DNA of 64,000 nucleotides, taken from the NCBI GenBank assembly GCA_024707385.1, contig JANPZW010000013.1:1-64000 (forward strand), written 5' to 3'. Position 1 is the stretch's first letter, and each line of letters starts with the position of its first letter. Made by a program: the position numbers and the translations under genes. Shown in pieces: positions 41,629 through 51,560 of this stretch. The stretch comes from Cellvibrionaceae bacterium. Its GTDB lineage: Bacteria; Pseudomonadota; Gammaproteobacteria; Pseudomonadales; Cellvibrionaceae. The notes beneath the pieces are model-generated. The model did no database searches. It was not told where the DNA came from and saw only the letters and a list, made by a program, of their open reading frames with translations.

Positions 41629-41802
41629 ATTAGCAGGCGTGCGATGTATTTCGCAGTCTTGCCATTACGTGTACAAACGCACCGCCACTCACCCTTATTT
41701 TTTGCCACAATGACATTGAATGCCTATTAAAAAGGTGTTCCGCTCCGTCGCATTTGGCGGATAAGTATGTTCTATAACATCAATTCTGCGGAGGATTTGT
41801 TC

Positions 41803-41874
41803 ATGTGGACCAAACCATCTTTTGAAGATCTGCGCATTGGTTTTGAAGTCACTATGTATTTCAGCAATCGCTGA
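41803..41874 (+). CDS. pqqA: PQQ precursor peptide PqqA
   Basis: 23 residues, [20 protein letters not shown] plus SNR. Glu15 and Tyr19 in the conserved E-V-T-x-Y motif are the residues cross-linked to build pyrroloquinoline quinone. A strong GGAGG ribosome-binding site at 41790-41794 precedes the ATG. It is the first gene of pqqABCDE. The length and motif are as in Pseudomonas and Methylorubrum PqqA. Confidence 0.96.
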   Translation: MWTKPSFEDLRIGFEVTMYFSNR

Positions 41875-41879
41875 ATATC

Positions 41880-41910
41880 AGCGGCCGCGTCGCAGGGCGG
41901 GCCGCTTTTT
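41880..41910 (+). terminator. Attenuator-like hairpin between pqqA and pqqB
   Basis: AGCGGCC (41880-41886) pairs with GGCCGCT (41900-41906), followed by a T-run to 41910; the pqqB start is only 3 bases further on. Partial termination here would give excess pqqA transcript over pqqB-E, as reported for other pqq operons. Confidence 0.7.
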
Positions 41911-41913
41911 CTT

Positions 41914-42831
41914 ATGAAAATTCGCATTTTGGGCTCCGCTGCCGGCGGTGGTTTTCCGCAGTGGAACTGCAACTGTTTTAATTGCCATCGCATGCGCACC
42001 GGGGCCATTCGTGCGACGCCCCGCACCCAATCATCCATTGGGGTAAGCACCGATAACCGACGCTGGGTTCTGTTGAATACATCGCCGGATATTCGCGCTC
42101 AATTGGAAGCCTTTCCCGCCATACTGCCGCGCCAGGGCAAACGCGACACAGGCGTCGCCGCGATTATTTATATGGATAGCCAGCTGGATCACACTACTGG
42201 CTTGCTGATGCTGCGCGAGGGTTGTCCGCATCAGATTTATTGCACGGATTCCGTTTATGACGATCTCACCACGGGCTTTCCTGTGTTTCGCATTTTGCAA
42301 TCCTGGAATGGCGGCATTGAGCGGCATCGCATTGTAGCGAACGAAGCGTTCACAATTTCCGAAATTGGCGATCTGCGTTTTACGCCGATTCCACTGACCA
42401 GCAAAGCACCGCCTTATTCACCCCATCGCGACAATCCGCAACCCGGCGATAATATCGGTTTGGTCATTGAAGATTTAACTTGCGATAAACGTGTTTTTTA
42501 TGCGCCCGGTCTCGGCGTTGTGGAGGAACATTTGATGTCGTTGATGCGCGAGGCCGATTGCTTGCTGGTGGACGGCACTTTTTGGCGCGAGGACGAAATG
42601 ACCTTTGCCGGCGTCGGCAGCAAACCTGCCAGCGCTATGGGGCATCTGCCGCAATCGGGCGCTGGCGGCATGATCGAAGTGCTGAACCAATTCAGCAAAC
42701 CGCGCAAAATCCTGATTCACATCAACAACACCAACCCGATCCTCGACAAAGACTCACCGGAGCGTGCCGAATTGACTCGCCAACACATTGAAGTGGCTTA
42801 TGACGGTATGGAATTGGAATTTTCGCGATGA
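41914..42831 (+). CDS. pqqB: PQQ biosynthesis protein PqqB
   Basis: 305 residues of the metallo-beta-lactamase fold, starting [19 protein letters not shown]. The PqqB-specific cysteines are in WNCNCFNC; the hydrolase-type metal site is altered to [13 protein letters not shown]. PqqB is thought to hydroxylate the Tyr of the diglutamyl-tyrosine intermediate, an iron-dependent step. The stop overlaps the pqqC start by 4 bases. Confidence 0.95.
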   Translation: MKIRILGSAAGGGFPQWNCNCFNCHRMRTGAIRATPRTQSSIGVSTDNRRWVLLNTSPDIRAQLEAFPAILPRQGKRDTGVAAIIYMDSQLDHTTGLLMLREGCPHQIYCTDSVYDDLTTGFPVFRILQSWNGGIERHRIVANEAFTISEIGDLRFTPIPLTSKAPPYSPHRDNPQPGDNIGLVIEDLTCDKRVFYAPGLGVVEEHLMSLMREADCLLVDGTFWREDEMTFAGVGSKPASAMGHLPQSGAGGMIEVLNQFSKPRKILIHINNTNPILDKDSPERAELTRQHIEVAYDGMELEFSR

Positions 42832-43562
42832 TCAAGCCACCTTGGTGCCGCGAGGAATTTGAAGCGCGCCTGCGAGCAAAAGGCGCTTATTACCATATTC
42901 ACCACCCGTTCCACATTGCCATGAACAACGGTCAATGCACGACCGAACAAATTCGCGGCTGGGTGGCAAACCGATTTTATTATCAAACCATTATTCCTAT
43001 AAAAGACGCGGCGATTCTTGCCAACTGTAACGACCGCGACGCACGGCGTCTGTGGGTGCAGCGCATTATTGATCACGATGGCCACAGCGGCGAGGACGGC
43101 GGCATAGAAGCCTGGTTGCGCCTGGGCGAAGCCTGTGGCATGCGGCGCGCGGAATTATTGGAGCATCGCCATCTATTACCCGGCGTGCGTTTTGCGGTGG
43201 ACGCCTATCTCAATTTCGCCCGCCGCGCCACGTGGCAGGAGGCTGCGTGTTCATCGCTCACTGAATTATTCGCCCCGGATATTCATCAAAAGCGTTTGGA
43301 TAATTGGCCCGCGCACTATGCCTGGATCGAACCCTCCGGCTATCAGTATTTTCGCAGCCGTTTGAATGAAGCGCGCAGAGACGTGGAGCACGGCTTACGT
43401 GTGACACTGGACTACTTCACCACTCGTGAACAACAGAAACACGCGCTCACTCTTTTGCAGTTCAAACTCGATATTTTATGGAGCATGCTTGACGCTGTGA
43501 CCATGGCCTACGTCCACCACACGCCGCCCTATCACAATTGTGAGATGCCCAAACATGACTGA
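42828..43562 (+). CDS. pqqC: Pyrroloquinoline-quinone synthase PqqC
   Basis: 244 residues. All-helical cofactorless oxidase with family segments [44 protein letters not shown] and [11 protein letters not shown]. It carries out the final ring closure and eight-electron oxidation to PQQ. ATG overlaps the pqqB stop (ATGA). Confidence 0.96.
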   Translation: MIKPPWCREEFEARLRAKGAYYHIHHPFHIAMNNGQCTTEQIRGWVANRFYYQTIIPIKDAAILANCNDRDARRLWVQRIIDHDGHSGEDGGIEAWLRLGEACGMRRAELLEHRHLLPGVRFAVDAYLNFARRATWQEAACSSLTELFAPDIHQKRLDNWPAHYAWIEPSGYQYFRSRLNEARRDVEHGLRVTLDYFTTREQQKHALTLLQFKLDILWSMLDAVTMAYVHHTPPYHNCEMPKHD

Positions 43563-43842
43563 CTCGGTCTCCCTGAAATTGGGTTGGAGTCCGCGCATCA
43601 ACCCCCATTTCCGCCTGCAATGGGAAGAAGCGCAACAGGCCAAAGTGTTGCTGTACCCCGAAGGTATGATCAAACTGAATTCCAGCAGCGGAGAAATTCT
43701 GTCACTCTGCGATGGTGACACCACGATTCAGGACATCATCGACGAATTGAAACGCATATTTCCTAAAGAGGAAACACTGGAGCAGGATGTGCTGGAATTT
43801 CTGTCCGTTGCTTTTGAGCGGCGCTGGTTAATTCATGACTAG
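43555..43842 (+). CDS. pqqD: PqqA-binding peptide chaperone PqqD
   Basis: 95 residues from the ATG at 43555 ([19 protein letters not shown]), overlapping the pqqC stop by 8 bases. PqqD/RRE-type winged-helix fold with [18 protein letters not shown] and the C-terminal [11 protein letters not shown]. It binds PqqA and presents it to the radical-SAM enzyme PqqE. Length is typical of the family. Confidence 0.95.
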   Translation: MTDSVSLKLGWSPRINPHFRLQWEEAQQAKVLLYPEGMIKLNSSSGEILSLCDGDTTIQDIIDELKRIFPKEETLEQDVLEFLSVAFERRWLIHD

Positions 43843-43851
43843 GCACAATAG

Positions 43852-43887
43852 CTCTGCACACTCTGCAAACCCTGCAAACCCTGCTAG
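43852..43887 (+). repeat. 9-bp tandem repeat between pqqD and pqqE
   Basis: Four successive 9-base units of the form CYCTGCAMA (43852-43860, 43861-43869, 43870-43878 and a diverged 43879-43887) lie just after the pqqD stop, in a 95-base gap where pqqDE genes usually abut. Confidence 0.7.
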
Positions 43888-43937
43888 CGGTTGGCGAACC
43901 TCTCCAGAAGTGGTCGAAGGCATATGGAAATAATGCC

Positions 43938-45050
43938 ATGACCAATCCGCCCTTCTGGCTGCTCGCCGAACTCACCTACCGCTGTCCACTGCAATGCCCT
44001 TATTGCTCCAACCCCATTGAAATCGCTCAAATTGACAAGGAACTCGATACCGAAACCTGGGTTCGGGTAATGACCGAAGCGCGCGGACTTGGTGCGGTGC
44101 AATTGGGATTTTCCGGCGGCGAACCCCTGGTGCGGGAGGACCTGACAGACCTGGTGGCGGAGGGGCGGCGACTCGGCTATTACACCAATCTCATCACGTC
44201 CGGCATCGGCTTGAATGCCGACAAAGTTGCCGCATTAAAACAAGCGGGTCTGGACCATATTCAAGTGAGTTTCCAGGCGAGCACTGAAGAATTAAATGAT
44301 CTTATTGCCGGCAGCGGCAAAGCCTTCGCACAAAAAGTTGCCATGGCAAAAGAGATCAAACGTCTAGGTTATCCCATGGTGCTGAATTTTGTGCTGCACC
44401 GGCAAAATATCGAACAGGTCGCGCAGATTCTTCAACTCGCCGCGGAATTGCAGGCGGATTACGTGGAACTCGCCAATACACAGTATTACGGCTGGGCGTT
44501 TCACAACCGCGCGGCATTATTGCCGTCGCTGCAACAGCTGCTCGATGCCGAAGTGGTGGTACAGGCGTATCGGGAAAAATTTGGCGAGCGCATGAAGATT
44601 ATTTTTGTCGTGCCGGATTATTACGAAAATCGTCCCAAGCGCTGCATGAATGGCTGGGGCAACATTTTTCTCACCGTCGCGCCTGACGGCACTGCGCTGC
44701 CCTGCCACAGCGCCCGGCAACTGCCGCTGGAATTTCCCAACGTGCGCGACTGGAACATTGGCCATATCTGGCGCGACTCACCCAGTTTTAATGCGTTCCG
44801 TGGCGACAGCTGGATGCGCGAGCCCTGCCGTACCTGCGCGGAAAAAGACAAGGATCTCGGTGGCTGCCGCTGTCAGGCTTTTATGCTGACTGGCGACCCG
44901 ACTAACGCCGATCCCGTCTGCGCTAAAAGCCCTCACCGTCAGTTGATTAACGATGCAATCGAACAAGCGCAGCAAGTTGCTGAAAATACGCAACCATTGC
45001 GATTTCGCAATTGGCGTAACTCCAAGGAGCTGATCGCCTCAAGCGAGTAA
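43938..45050 (+). CDS. pqqE: PqqA peptide cyclase PqqE (radical SAM)
   Basis: 370 residues. The radical-SAM cluster motif RCPLQCPYC is at residues ~16-24. The SPASM-type auxiliary cluster cysteines are in [22 protein letters not shown] and GGCRCQAF. PqqE forms the Glu-Tyr carbon-carbon bond in PqqA. The start [16 protein letters not shown] is the family norm. No PQQ-dependent dehydrogenase is encoded in the window; pqqF/pqqG peptidases are also absent here. Confidence 0.96.
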   Translation: MTNPPFWLLAELTYRCPLQCPYCSNPIEIAQIDKELDTETWVRVMTEARGLGAVQLGFSGGEPLVREDLTDLVAEGRRLGYYTNLITSGIGLNADKVAALKQAGLDHIQVSFQASTEELNDLIAGSGKAFAQKVAMAKEIKRLGYPMVLNFVLHRQNIEQVAQILQLAAELQADYVELANTQYYGWAFHNRAALLPSLQQLLDAEVVVQAYREKFGERMKIIFVVPDYYENRPKRCMNGWGNIFLTVAPDGTALPCHSARQLPLEFPNVRDWNIGHIWRDSPSFNAFRGDSWMREPCRTCAEKDKDLGGCRCQAFMLTGDPTNADPVCAKSPHRQLINDAIEQAQQVAENTQPLRFRNWRNSKELIASSE

Positions 45051-45106
45051 TCCGTGGAATTGTCTGTTTAATCCGAATTTTTTATCCGATTGCGCGCGCA
45101 GGGCAG

Positions 45107-46515
45107 TTAAATCCCATCATGCCCCGACACCTCCGCACCCGCGTCTTTCGGCAATCTCATGAAGACCAAAGAGGCGGCCGCCACCAATAATCCCATGGCA
45201 AAAAATGCCACAGTAAAATCCGGCGGCGCCACCTCCTCACGCTGCGCCAAAAAACGCGAGCCGTTCAGCAGCAATACGCTGAAGGCAATTGCCAACACCA
45301 TCGCCACCTGCATCAACATGGAGTTGAGTGTGGAGGCGGAGCTGCGCAGGCTGCTCGGAATATCGGCAAAACCCAGTGTGTTTAATGCGGTGTATTGCAT
45401 TGAACGTGTGAGGCCGGCGCAGAGAAGAAGCGCCATAATCCAGCCCTTGCCCATCTCCGGCGAAAAGAATCCGCACACGGCAACAAAAAATCCGCACAGC
45501 AAGCCGTTGATCACCAGTACATTGCGAAAACCAAACCAGCGCAGAGACACTGTGGTGATGGTTTTCATCCCGAGATTACCAAGGAAATACACCAGCACAT
45601 AAGTACCCGCTTCCAGCGGCGTATAACCAAACCCCAACTGAAAAAGCAACGGCAATAAAAACGGAGTTGCGTTGATGCCGACGCGTACATAAGTACCGGC
45701 AAAAACGCTGGTGATGGCAAAAGTGGAGATTTTAAAGGTGCGTAAATCGAGCAGCGGTTGCGGCGTTCGGCGGAGGTGGTGCAGCGCGAAATACCCCAGC
45801 GCTATCCCGAATATCGCCAGTAGCGCTGATTGCTCCCAAGTAACCCATTGGTGCGCAAAAGATTCCAAACCGAGCAGGAACGCCACCAATGCCCCGGCGG
45901 ATAACACAAAACCCAGTGGATCGAACGCTCGGCGCGCTGTCGGCTGCGTCGGCGGAATCACACGCCATACTAAAATCCACGCAATGATTCCGATGGGCAA
46001 ATTGATCCAAAAATTCCAGCGCCAGGAAAAATAAGTCGTAATAAATCCGCCCAATACCGGGCCTATAACCGGTGCCGTAAGCGCAGGCCAGGTGATGTAG
46101 GCCATAGCGCGCACAAGTTCATTTTTCGGCGCATGGTTGAGCACGATCACCCGTCCAATCGGCGTCATTAGCGCGCCGCCCAAGCCCTGAAAAGCCCGAG
46201 CAAGAGTAAAACTGCCTAATGTGTCGGCCATGCCGCAGGCCAAAGACGCGGCGACAAAAATAATGATCGATAGGAGAAAAATCTGCCGCGCCCCAAAGCG
46301 GTCCGACAACCAACCGGACAGCGGCACAAAAGCCGCAACCGATACGAGATAAATGCTGATGCCAATGCTCAGTTCGACGGGCTCAACACCGAATTCCTGC
46401 GCCATGCGCGGCAGGGAGGTGGCAATAATGGCGCTGTCGAGCAGCACCATAAAAAAGCGCCGCCGACAATTAAAGCGATATGGCGGGCCTGACTGCTGAA
46501 AGAGGAAGCAGGCAT
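45107..46515 (-). CDS. DHA2-family multidrug efflux MFS transporter (one frameshift)
   Basis: Begins at 46515 (MPASSFSSQARHIALIVGGA). One T is missing in the T6 run (A6 on the plus strand, 46451-46456); restoring it gives GGAFFMVLLDSAIIATSLPRM, the normal first helix of EmrB/QacA-type carriers. Further motifs: GWLSDRFGARQIFLLS (motif A), LARAFQGLGGALMTPIGR (motif B/C region) and NFWINLPIG. About 469 residues and 12-14 helices. Substrates are likely drugs or toxic organics. It is convergent with pqqE, and no regulator is adjacent. Confidence 0.85.
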
Positions 46516-46792
46516 TGCGATTCGATAACCTTTCGTCAAAGTCGCCGGCACTCTACCACACCCCTCCATCGGCACAGTTCGCTGGCGCGCGAAGGGGCGG
46601 CCTGGTTATGTTCAGGGAAGACAATTGAGGATGCCAAATTGCTTATTCGATCTCGCGCAATGTGATTCATTGACCCGAATCACAGTTCGATTCGCATTGT
46701 GCGCTTTATGACTACAAGGCTGATACCATCGCCACACACGACCATAACGGTCAGGTTTATACCGGGCATAACAATTCAAATGGAGAATACCT

Positions 46793-47748
46793 ATGTCACA
46801 GCGCCACACTCTGGGCAGCGCCGTTGCTTTGTCCATGGCCTTAATACTCACCGCATGCGGTGGGGCGGGAACTCCTAGCGGTTCCAGCTCTTCGTCAAGT
46901 TCTTCCAGCTCTTCATCAAGCTCGTCCAGTTCTTCCAGCTCCTCATCGAGTTCATCCAGCTCCAGTAGTTCAAGCTCGTCATCCAGCTCCAGCAGCTCAT
47001 CCAGTTCGAGTTCATCCAGCAGCTCGGGCGGAGGGAATCTGATCATTAATGATAATTTCGAAAGCGGCGCCGCTGGCGAAGTGCCTCCAGGTTGGCGAAC
47101 CATTCTGGGGTATGGACTTGTGGACTTTAGTCGCACGCCAGATCCGGGCTCTGCGGCGGTTTTGGATGGCTCCAGAGCGCACTCCGGCACACGTTCAGTC
47201 AAAGTCAGCACGTCCAATGCCATGGCGCCACACTTTATCTTTCAAGCCCTACCCCGAGGCATGACCAGCGTTTATGTCCGCGCCTGGGTCTACAGCACCG
47301 CTCAATTGGGAGGCGGCGCAGCCGGAAGCCCGGGAGACCATGCGCACTTCATAGGTACGCTGCAGACGCCGGGGAGCGACAACGGCTTGAGCTGCGGTTT
47401 GGCCCTGTTCAACGGGCTTATCTCGGCGGTTTTGCACCTAAACCCGGTGATGCCTTTACCAAAGCCCAACCCACGGCGTTTATACCTGCAAATACCTGGA
47501 CCTGTGTTGAATGGGCAGTGACCGACGCGGCGAGCTTCGACCGCATGTACGGTTGGGTAGGTGGCCAATCCGTCTTAAATGCCGAATCGGCCAACGACTG
47601 GCAAAACAGTGCCAGCGCAGACTTCGTCAATGCGGACTCAACCGCCTTTATCAGCTTCGGTTGGAGGCAGTTTGGATCGGTAGCGAATGTGCGTGACATT
47701 TGGTTCGATGACATTGCCGTTGGAACTTCACGTATAGGCTGTAATTAA
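46793..47748 (+). CDS. Polyserine lipoprotein with jelly-roll domain (one frameshift)
   Basis: Lipoprotein signal with lipobox LTAC (Cys22), a serine linker at residues ~30-78, then a beta-sandwich domain beginning NDNFESGAAGEVPPGW. The frame is lost at a T4 run (47430-47433): one extra T gives SAVFAPKPGDAFTKAQPTAF and the protein continues to 47748 (SFGWRQFGSVANVRDIWFDD), about 318 residues. The opening DxFESG...PPGW and ending WFDDI resemble the Cip1-like fold of polysaccharide-active proteins, but I hold that loosely. Probably an outer-membrane carbohydrate-binding or lyase-like protein. Followed by a strong terminator. Confidence 0.75.
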
Positions 47749-47775
47749 CATCTGAACCATTCAACCGGTTCAAAT

Positions 47776-47809
47776 AAAAATCCCGGTTTGGCTACAAACC
47801 GGGATTTTT
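47776..47809. terminator. Bidirectional Rho-independent terminator
   Basis: AAAAATCCCGGTTTG (47776-47790) pairs perfectly with CAAACCGGGATTTTT (47795-47809), loop GCTA. It sits between the convergent polyserine gene and the outer-membrane factor gene. Confidence 0.92.
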
Positions 47810-47837
47810 ACATTTAGCGCCTGAGAACTAAGACCCC

Positions 47838-49169
47838 TTATTTCCAGCCTCCACCCAACGCCAAATACAAATCCACCGTTGCGTCCAGCCGATCTCTGCG
47901 CTGTTGCGCCAGTTGATCGCGCGCCTGAAAAACCGTGCGCTGAGCTTCCAGCAGACTCATTAAATCGTCGGTGCCCTCTCGATAACGTGTTTCCACCAAA
48001 CGCAAAGTCCGCTCGGCTTCTGCCAGAATTTCACGCTGACGTCCTTCCTGTTCCGCGCTGACGGTACGACGATCAAAAGCGTCGGCGGTTTCCTGCAGCG
48101 CGGTGAGAATTGCTTTGCGGTATTGCTCCACCAACGCCACTCGCTGGGATTCACTTAACTTGACCTGATTACGCAAACGGCCGCCGTTAAACAACGTCTG
48201 CGCCAAACCCAAACTCCAGCTCAAACTATCCGTCGGCGGGCTGAGCGAGAGCAGCGCCGCAGACGAACGCGCTGCCGATGCGGACAATTGCACGCCCGGT
48301 AAAAGTGCGGCGCGCGCGGCGGCGACATCCGCATCCGCCGCCTGCAACTGCGCTTCGACGCTGGCGAGATCCGGTCGACGCGTCAGCAAATCCGCGGGAA
48401 TGCCGTCGCCTACTTCCGGCAACGCCAAATCCAACAATCGCTCTTGCGCCGATATATCAAATTCCAGCGGCGACTCGCCTAACAACAATGCCAGTGCCGC
48501 GCGCGTTTGACGCGCCTGCAATTGCAGCGGCAATAAAGCCGACTGTTGGCTGAGCAAATTCGTGCGCTGGCGCGACACATCCGCCGCCGAGGCCGCGCCG
48601 TTGTCGTAACGCACCTGCACAATCTGCGCAATACGTTCGGCGATGCGAATATTTTCCTCTGCACTCGCAATGCGCTGTTGCAACGTCAGCCACTGAAACC
48701 ACGCACTGGCCACCGCGCCACTGACGCTCAACTGCGCTGCGGCTTCATCAAATTGACGGGACGCGTAACCAGCGCGGGCGCCGCTCACGCCTGCAGACAC
48801 CCTGCCCCATAAATCCACTTCATAACTTGCGCCCAAACCCACGCGACTGCTCTCACTCGTGTCCCACTCACCCCCATCAAAACGACTGCGCCCGGAACCG
48901 GTGCTGCCATTAATGGTGAACGAGGGAAATAAAGACGCGCCGGCGATGCGCATTTGCAATTCCGCCTGCCGCACCCGCTCACCCGCAATGCGCAAATCAG
49001 GATTTTGTTTCTGCGCCACTTCGATCATTTGATTTAATTGCACTGACTGAAACGATTGCCACCAGTCTTTTTCAATTTCAAATGCGGGGACAATTTGAGT
49101 GGCCGCTGTTTCCAGGGGGATATTGGGTCGTTCGGTTTTAGGGATGGAGGTACAGGCGGTGATTGCCAC
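47838..49169 (-). CDS. NodT-type outer-membrane efflux lipoprotein (TolC-like)
   Basis: At least 443 residues with two outer-membrane efflux domains: YEVDLWGRVSAG, then the repeated helical segments (LSVSGAVASAWFQWL, VQVRYDNGAASAADVSRQR and TRYREGTDDLMSLLEAQR). The lipobox is ITAC. The annotated GTG start at 49169 is too short for a signal peptide. The frame extends upstream through FISRTLLAGAIVAITAC, but I find no ATG, GTG or TTG in it, so the true start is unclear (non-canonical codon or sequence error). It is the natural third component of the MacA-MacB exporter encoded upstream on the same strand, separated from it by two palindromic repeats. Confidence 0.85.
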   Translation of the reverse strand: MAITACTSIPKTERPNIPLETAATQIVPAFEIEKDWWQSFQSVQLNQMIEVAQKQNPDLRIAGERVRQAELQMRIAGASLFPSFTINGSTGSGRSRFDGGEWDTSESSRVGLGASYEVDLWGRVSAGVSGARAGYASRQFDEAAAQLSVSGAVASAWFQWLTLQQRIASAEENIRIAERIAQIVQVRYDNGAASAADVSRQRTNLLSQQSALLPLQLQARQTRAALALLLGESPLEFDISAQERLLDLALPEVGDGIPADLLTRRPDLASVEAQLQAADADVAAARAALLPGVQLSASAARSSAALLSLSPPTDSLSWSLGLAQTLFNGGRLRNQVKLSESQRVALVEQYRKAILTALQETADAFDRRTVSAEQEGRQREILAEAERTLRLVETRYREGTDDLMSLLEAQRTVFQARDQLAQQRRDRLDATVDLYLALGGGWK

Positions 49170-49243
49170 GATGGCACCAGCCAGCAGCGTGCGGCTTATA
49201 AAGGGTTTTTTATGGTGCCTGATTTTTACTTTTGCAGGGCTCA

Positions 49244-49343
49244 GGGTCCCGGATGGGTTTCTGAAATCGGCGTGAACCCATCCATGGGGCCTCGCCCCAT
49301 GCCCATCCAGGGCATGAGGCTTTCAGAAACCCATCCGGGACCC
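49244..49343 (+). repeat. Structured palindromic repeat, copy 1
   Basis: Perfect 23-bp inverted arms (49244-49266 and 49321-49343) enclose a 54-base core. Inside the core is a hairpin ATGCCC-ATCCA-GGGCAT (49299-49315). The 19-mer CGTGAACCCATCCATGGGG (49271-49289) is shared, inverted, with copy 2. It lies directly upstream of the outer-membrane factor gene. Confidence 0.85.
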
Positions 49344-49480
49344 GTCGCTGCGAATTACGAGCGAGGTTCAGAAAAAATTGGAAATTCATTGTAAACCTCA
49401 TAAATATTCGCTCGCCCAAATAAAGCGAAAACAAAAATAATTTGCTTTTATGAAAGAAGCGCTGAGTTCGACTTCGATGC

Positions 49481-49586
49481 GCGCGGCGCCGGAACCCTTT
49501 TGGAAAGCCTCGCGTCCCGGATGGACGCGGGGCAGCCCCCCATGGATGGGTTCACGGCGATTTCCAAAAGGGTTCCGGCGCCGCGC
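49481..49586 (-). repeat. Structured palindromic repeat, copy 2 (inverted)
   Basis: Perfect 26-bp inverted arms (49481-49506 and 49561-49586) enclose a 54-base core, the same length as copy 1 and in opposite orientation. The core hairpin is GCGTCC-CGGAT-GGACGC (49512-49528). The outer arms differ in sequence from copy 1 yet pair perfectly, so structure is conserved over sequence. It lies between the macB stop and copy 1. Confidence 0.85.
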
Positions 49587-49613
49587 TTATCTGCTTACGA
49601 AGCTCCGACAAAA

Positions 49614-51560
49614 TCACTCCGAAGCCAACGCCGTTACCGGATCCAATCCCGCCGCTTTACGCGCAGGTAAAAATCCAAAAATCAGCCCCGTCGCAAATGC
49701 ACAACTGAAGGCCAATACCACCGGCATTACTGAATAAGAAACTGGCGTCCCCAAAAATCCGACCAGTGCCGTTGCAGATAAACCCAATACCACGCCGATC
49801 ACACCACCCAGCGCCGACACCACAAGAGCCTCGATCAAAAACTGCTGCAAAATATGGCGCTGCCGCGCACCGGTCGCCATACGCACACCAATTTCCCGCG
49901 TCCGCTCCGTCACACTCACCAACATAATATTCATCACCCCAATGCCGCCCACCAACAACGAAATCGCCGCAATCGAAGCCAGCAAAATCGTCATGGTGTT
50001 TTGCGTTTGCGAGACCGTATCAATCAGCGAGGCCATATTGCGGATCGTAAAATCCTCGGTGCCGTGACGGGCGAGCAATAATTCCTGCGCGGCGGCCTGG
50101 GTGGCATCCATTAAAGCGGGATCACTAACCGCAATAGTGATATTGCGTAAAAACGTCTGGCCGAAAATTCGCAGACTGCCGGTGGTAAACGGCACCAGCA
50201 CCACATCGTCCTGATCCTGGCCCATGGGTGACGCGCCGCGTTCGCTCATTACGCCGATCACCTGAAACAAAATATTGTTGATGATCAGATATTCCCCGAG
50301 CGGATCGCGCTGGCCGAATAATTTATCCGCCACGGTTTTTCCCAATACCGCCACGGTCGCGTAAACGCTTTCATCCTCTTCATTAAAAAATGTCCCGTGG
50401 GCCACCGGCCACTGGCGCGCAATCGGGAAGGCGGATGAAGTCGCATTTACCTCCGCGCTGTGATCCTCGGTGTCGTAGCGCAATGTCTGGCCGCCGGTAA
50501 GTTCAGGAATGGCCACCAGATTGGGTAACTCGTTCAGCGCCGCCACATCCTCCGGCACCAAGGTGGAAACACCCCAGCGGCCGCCGCGCTGATTTGGTCC
50601 GCCCGGGCGCACCAACAATAAATTACTGCCCATGGCACTGATGCTTTCCACCACCGCCTGTTTCGCACCGTCGCCAATCGCCAGCATGGTAATCACCGAG
50701 GCCACACCAATCACAATCCCGAGTAGCGTTAAAACCGTGCGAAAGACATTTCCCAACAGTGAGCGAAGTGCGGTTTTGCCGCCCGCCAGCATTTCATCCG
50801 CCAGGGATGGCGTACCGTGGGCAATGGTGTTGGTGATGGCGGGCGCCGTGCGATCCGCCGCGGGGCCGGCATCGGCGACCACGCGGCCGTCGCGCACCTC
50901 GATCAGGCGATCCGCATGGGCGGCCACTTCGGCGTCATGGGTGATCAGAATAATGGTGTAACCCTGCTGCGACAGGTCCTGCAGCAGCTTCATCACCTCT
51001 TCCCCGCTGCGGCTGTCCAGAGCGCCCGTCGGTTCGTCGGCGAGAATAATGCGCCCGCCGTTCATGAGCGCGCGGGCGATGGAAACGCGCTGCTGTTGAC
51101 CGCCGGAAAGTTGATTGGGTTTGTGGTGCAAACGCTCGCCCAAGCCGAGTTGGCCGAGCAATGACGCGGCGCGCGCGTGGCGTTCCTCATGGGATAAGCC
51201 GGAGTAAGTCGCGGGCATTTCCACGTTGGCGTTGGCGCTCATACCGGGCAGCAGGTTGTAGCTTTGAAATACGAAGCCGAAAAATTCCCGCCGCAAACGC
51301 GCCAGATCGTCCGCGCTGAAACTCGCCACATCGCGACCGTCAAAAAAATACTGGCCGCCGCTCGGCCGATCCAGGCAGCCGATAATGTTCATCAGCGTGG
51401 ATTTGCCGGAGCCGGAAGCGCCCATGATGGCGACGAATTCCCCCGGATAGATTTTGAGATCCACCCCGTGCAATACCTGGGTGGCGACCTCACCGTTCTG
51501 GAAAATGCGGGTGATGCCGCGAAGTTCGATCAGCGGCTGGGGATCGACAGGCGGGATCAT
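49614..51560 (-). CDS. macB: Macrolide-type ABC exporter MacB (ATPase-permease fusion)
   Basis: 648 residues, the same length as E. coli MacB. N-terminal ATPase: Walker [10 protein letters not shown], signature LSGGQQQR, Walker [13 protein letters not shown], His switch LITHDAEV. Then the permease: helix at ~275, a periplasmic domain, and the FtsX helices with [19 protein letters not shown]. It exports macrolides, peptides, lipopeptides or siderophores with MacA and a TolC-like channel. The ATG overlaps the macA stop (TGATG). Confidence 0.93.
   Translation of the reverse strand: MIPPVDPQPLIELRGITRIFQNGEVATQVLHGVDLKIYPGEFVAIMGASGSGKSTLMNIIGCLDRPSGGQYFFDGRDVASFSADDLARLRREFFGFVFQSYNLLPGMSANANVEMPATYSGLSHEERHARAASLLGQLGLGERLHHKPNQLSGGQQQRVSIARALMNGGRIILADEPTGALDSRSGEEVMKLLQDLSQQGYTIILITHDAEVAAHADRLIEVRDGRVVADAGPAADRTAPAITNTIAHGTPSLADEMLAGGKTALRSLLGNVFRTVLTLLGIVIGVASVITMLAIGDGAKQAVVESISAMGSNLLLVRPGGPNQRGGRWGVSTLVPEDVAALNELPNLVAIPELTGGQTLRYDTEDHSAEVNATSSAFPIARQWPVAHGTFFNEEDESVYATVAVLGKTVADKLFGQRDPLGEYLIINNILFQVIGVMSERGASPMGQDQDDVVLVPFTTGSLRIFGQTFLRNITIAVSDPALMDATQAAAQELLLARHGTEDFTIRNMASLIDTVSQTQNTMTILLASIAAISLLVGGIGVMNIMLVSVTERTREIGVRMATGARQRHILQQFLIEALVVSALGGVIGVVLGLSATALVGFLGTPVSYSVMPVVLAFSCAFATGLIFGFLPARKAAGLDPVTALASE

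Noticed and set aside
46612..47223. Minus-strand open frame with Glu/Leu/Asp repeats
   Set aside because: Antisense of the polyserine lipoprotein at 46793-47748; no start or family support.
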